Source: Hyphobacterium indicum
GTDB taxonomy: Bacteria; Pseudomonadota; Alphaproteobacteria; Caulobacterales; Maricaulaceae
DNA length: 64,000 nt
Assembly: GCF_003129605.1 (NCBI RefSeq)
Contig: NZ_QBDX01000001.1
Coordinates: 496,001-560,000 of the forward strand
Direction of reading: 5' to 3'
Positions 62,330-64,000 of this stretch are shown in pieces. Made by a program: the position numbers and the translations under genes. A model generated the notes under the pieces. It saw only the letters and a list, made by a program, of their open reading frames with translations, had not been told where the DNA came from and did no database searches. Numbering within the stretch: the first letter of the stretch is position 1; the number at the start of each line of letters is the position of its first letter.

Positions 62330-62450
62330 TTTCCCCTCCCCCTGGTGGGGAGGGGGAGGGGTGGGGGGTAATTACCGGCATGGTATTTGCCATCATCACC
62401 CCACCCTGACGGCTGCGCCGTCTTCCCTCCCCATCAAGGGGAGGGGAATT
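62330..62450. repeat. Composite palindromic element incl. CTCCCC-ATCAA-GGGGAG, copy 2
   Basis: Several hairpins: CCCCTCCCC / GGGGAGGGG near 62334-62356, GGTAATTACC (62367-62376), GACGGC-TGC-GCCGTC (62409-62423) and CTCCCC-ATCAA-GGGGAG (62427-62443), the last identical to 27950-27966. The element fills the gap between two convergent genes. Confidence 0.7.
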
Positions 62451-62485
62451 TATCAGCGCGTCGACTTGAACGGCCGAGAAAACGA

Positions 62486-63979
62486 CTACTCCCCGCCCAA
62501 CAGCTCCCGCACATCCGCCACGAAGGCCTCCAGCGAGGGGTGGTGGATATACATCATGTGTCCGGCCTCATAATAGCCGAAGGTCACGCGGTCGGGATCA
62601 AAGCCGGGCTGGTTGAACATCAGCTCGGCGGCGAAAAACGGCGTCGCCAGATCATAATACCCCTGCGCCACCAGCACTTCGAGATCGGCATTCTGCCGCA
62701 TTGCCGTGGCCAGCCAGGGCGTCACATTCACATAGGACGAGCCTTGCCCGGTCGACCGGTTCCAGCCTGATGCGGTCGGGATATCGATCACCGAATATTC
62801 CTCGGTAATGTCGACGCCGAGCGTATCGGTGAAATAATGCAGCATGGCGGCGGTATAGCCGCCATCAATGCCATAGGCGGACGGGTCGTATTCCGGCCCC
62901 TCGCTGACCGCATCGGCCTCCGCGCCGGTATAGCGGCTGTCCAGGCGCCCGACGGACAGGCCCTGATCGCGCAATAATTCCCGCATGAAGCGCTGCAGGC
63001 TGACACGCAGATTGGCGCGCAGCAGATACTCCTCCGACAGGCCGATATAGCCGGAAAGCTCTGCGGCCACGGCGCGACGGTCGGCTTCCGGCAGGCTCGC
63101 GCCACGAAGCAGCGCCGGCATATAGCGGTCATAGGCGAAAGTGCGGGCATCAGAGAGGAAGGCCTCGATATCGCCATTCCAGGCCGCCCGGTCGACGCGC
63201 TCATGATACCAGGCCGTGGCCGCAAATCCCGGCATCAGCCCGACAAAGCCGACATCATTGCCCTCGGACGTATCGTCATAGCGGAAATCCAGCACGGTCG
63301 AGATCAGCGCCACGCCGTTGAAGGAGACATCCGTCCAGCCGCCCTGCATCTCGTTCAGCAGGGCCGCGATCCGCGTCGTGCCATAGCTCTCGCCCAGCAG
63401 GTATTTCGGCGAATTCCAGCGCCGGTTCTCGGTCAGCCAGCGGCGGATGAAGGCACCCAGCACTTCGGCATCCTCGCGAATGCCCCAGAAGCGCCCGGTA
63501 TCCGCCTCGCCCAGCGGGCGGCTCCAGCCCGTGCCCACGGGATCGACAAACACCAGATCCGTCTGATCAAGGATGGAGAGATTGTTCTCGATGATGGAAT
63601 AGGGCGCCGCGCCGTCATCGCGCGCATCGGAAGGCAGGTCGAGCCGGTAGGGGCCGAACACGCCCATATGCAGCCACAGGCTGGCCGAGCCCGGCCCGCC
63701 ATTGAAGATGAAGGCGACCGGGCGCGTGGTGCGGTCATCCACCCCTTCGCGGATATAGGCCGTGGAGAAGATGGACGCATAGGGCGTGCCATCATCCCCG
63801 GCCATGAAGGTCTCGCCGGCCACAACAGAATAGCGCACGCGCTGGCCATTGGCGGTGATCTGGCCGGTGCTTTCATAAACGCGGGAACCATCCTCGCGGG
63901 TTGTCGATCCCTCATCCTGTGCCGACGCCGTACAGGCGCTCAGGGCGATAACAAGAATAATGGCTGTCCAGCGTGTCAT
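62486..63979 (-). CDS. Serine carboxypeptidase (peptidase S10) lipoprotein
   Basis: A 497-residue exported S10-family peptidase. The lipobox LSAC (13-16) suggests anchoring to a membrane. The S10 motifs are NGGPGSASLWLHMG, the nucleophile in LGESYGTTRIAAL, Asp in QGYYDLATPFF and His in YEAGHMMYIHHP. The family cleaves C-terminal residues from peptides at acidic pH; in bacteria the substrate is usually not known. The ATG is 20 bases from the window end, and the upstream promoter region lies beyond it. The gene's strand is opposite to the preceding membrane protein gene. Confidence 0.93.
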   Translation of the reverse strand: MTRWTAIILVIALSACTASAQDEGSTTREDGSRVYESTGQITANGQRVRYSVVAGETFMAGDDGTPYASIFSTAYIREGVDDRTTRPVAFIFNGGPGSASLWLHMGVFGPYRLDLPSDARDDGAAPYSIIENNLSILDQTDLVFVDPVGTGWSRPLGEADTGRFWGIREDAEVLGAFIRRWLTENRRWNSPKYLLGESYGTTRIAALLNEMQGGWTDVSFNGVALISTVLDFRYDDTSEGNDVGFVGLMPGFAATAWYHERVDRAAWNGDIEAFLSDARTFAYDRYMPALLRGASLPEADRRAVAAELSGYIGLSEEYLLRANLRVSLQRFMRELLRDQGLSVGRLDSRYTGAEADAVSEGPEYDPSAYGIDGGYTAAMLHYFTDTLGVDITEEYSVIDIPTASGWNRSTGQGSSYVNVTPWLATAMRQNADLEVLVAQGYYDLATPFFAAELMFNQPGFDPDRVTFGYYEAGHMMYIHHPSLEAFVADVRELLGGE

Positions 63980-64000
63980 GAAGGGCTCCCCGCAATTTCC

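Overview
The window comes from a GC-rich alphaproteobacterium. The evidence points to a Caulobacter-like dimorphic marine lineage of the Maricaulales/Hyphomonadaceae type. It has the Caulobacter flagellar order fliF-fliG-flbE(fliH)-fliN, a SciP homologue between fliF and flgE, near-consensus CtrA boxes in front of fliF and sciP, sigma54-type promoters in front of hook genes, a BCKDH complex and a three-gene cytochrome bc1 operon. Species assignment is inference. No prophage, insertion sequence, integron or CRISPR array was seen.

Layout. Bases 1-11676 are a flagellar block: the MS-ring/switch operon (fliF, fliG, fliH, fliN, leftward), sciP, the hook genes flgE, flgD and fliK (leftward), then divergent flgK-flgL. 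Bases 11771-17423 hold a secreted small protein, mnmA, a DUF418 membrane protein coupled to a Tat-secreted protein with five 20-residue repeats, an acetyl-CoA acetyltransferase and a membrane protein. Bases 17572-19764 encode a large exported protein with a duplicated beta-type domain and a C39-like cysteine peptidase domain. Bases 19964-26816 carry branched-chain keto acid dehydrogenase E1alpha, E1beta and E2, with E3 (lpdA) and a thioesterase after two small genes. A CDF zinc/cadmium exporter follows, with candidate operators.

Bases 27984-33351 read leftward: an esterase, then a tightly packed unit of a KefF/G-like flavoprotein, a KefC-type K+/H+ antiporter, an Ldh-family dehydrogenase and an AT-rich membrane protein. 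Next come tRNA-Met with a clear promoter, mscL, a hybrid histidine kinase, cutA, queC-queE, two small exported proteins and an MscS channel. The leftward operon moxR-DUF58-DUF4159-(amidotransferase-like membrane protein) fills 40191-46966. DUF1285, a Nudix hydrolase, DUF6111 and cca form a rightward coupled run. A CAAX-type protease, an AraC regulator, a membrane protein, hemF, an AT-rich orphan and trmL follow. From 54511 come petABC, mtnP, a tandem pair of secreted trypsin-like proteins, an LprI-like protein, a GST, apt, a membrane protein and an S10 carboxypeptidase lipoprotein.

The best candidates for new biology are the Tat repeat protein with its DUF418 partner, the duplicated-domain C39-like protein, the tandem secreted serine proteases, the cis-regulatory layout of the flagellar block, and several families of intergenic palindromic elements. 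Frameshifts and broken genes were not evident; only the fliN-like gene at the left edge is cut by the window.
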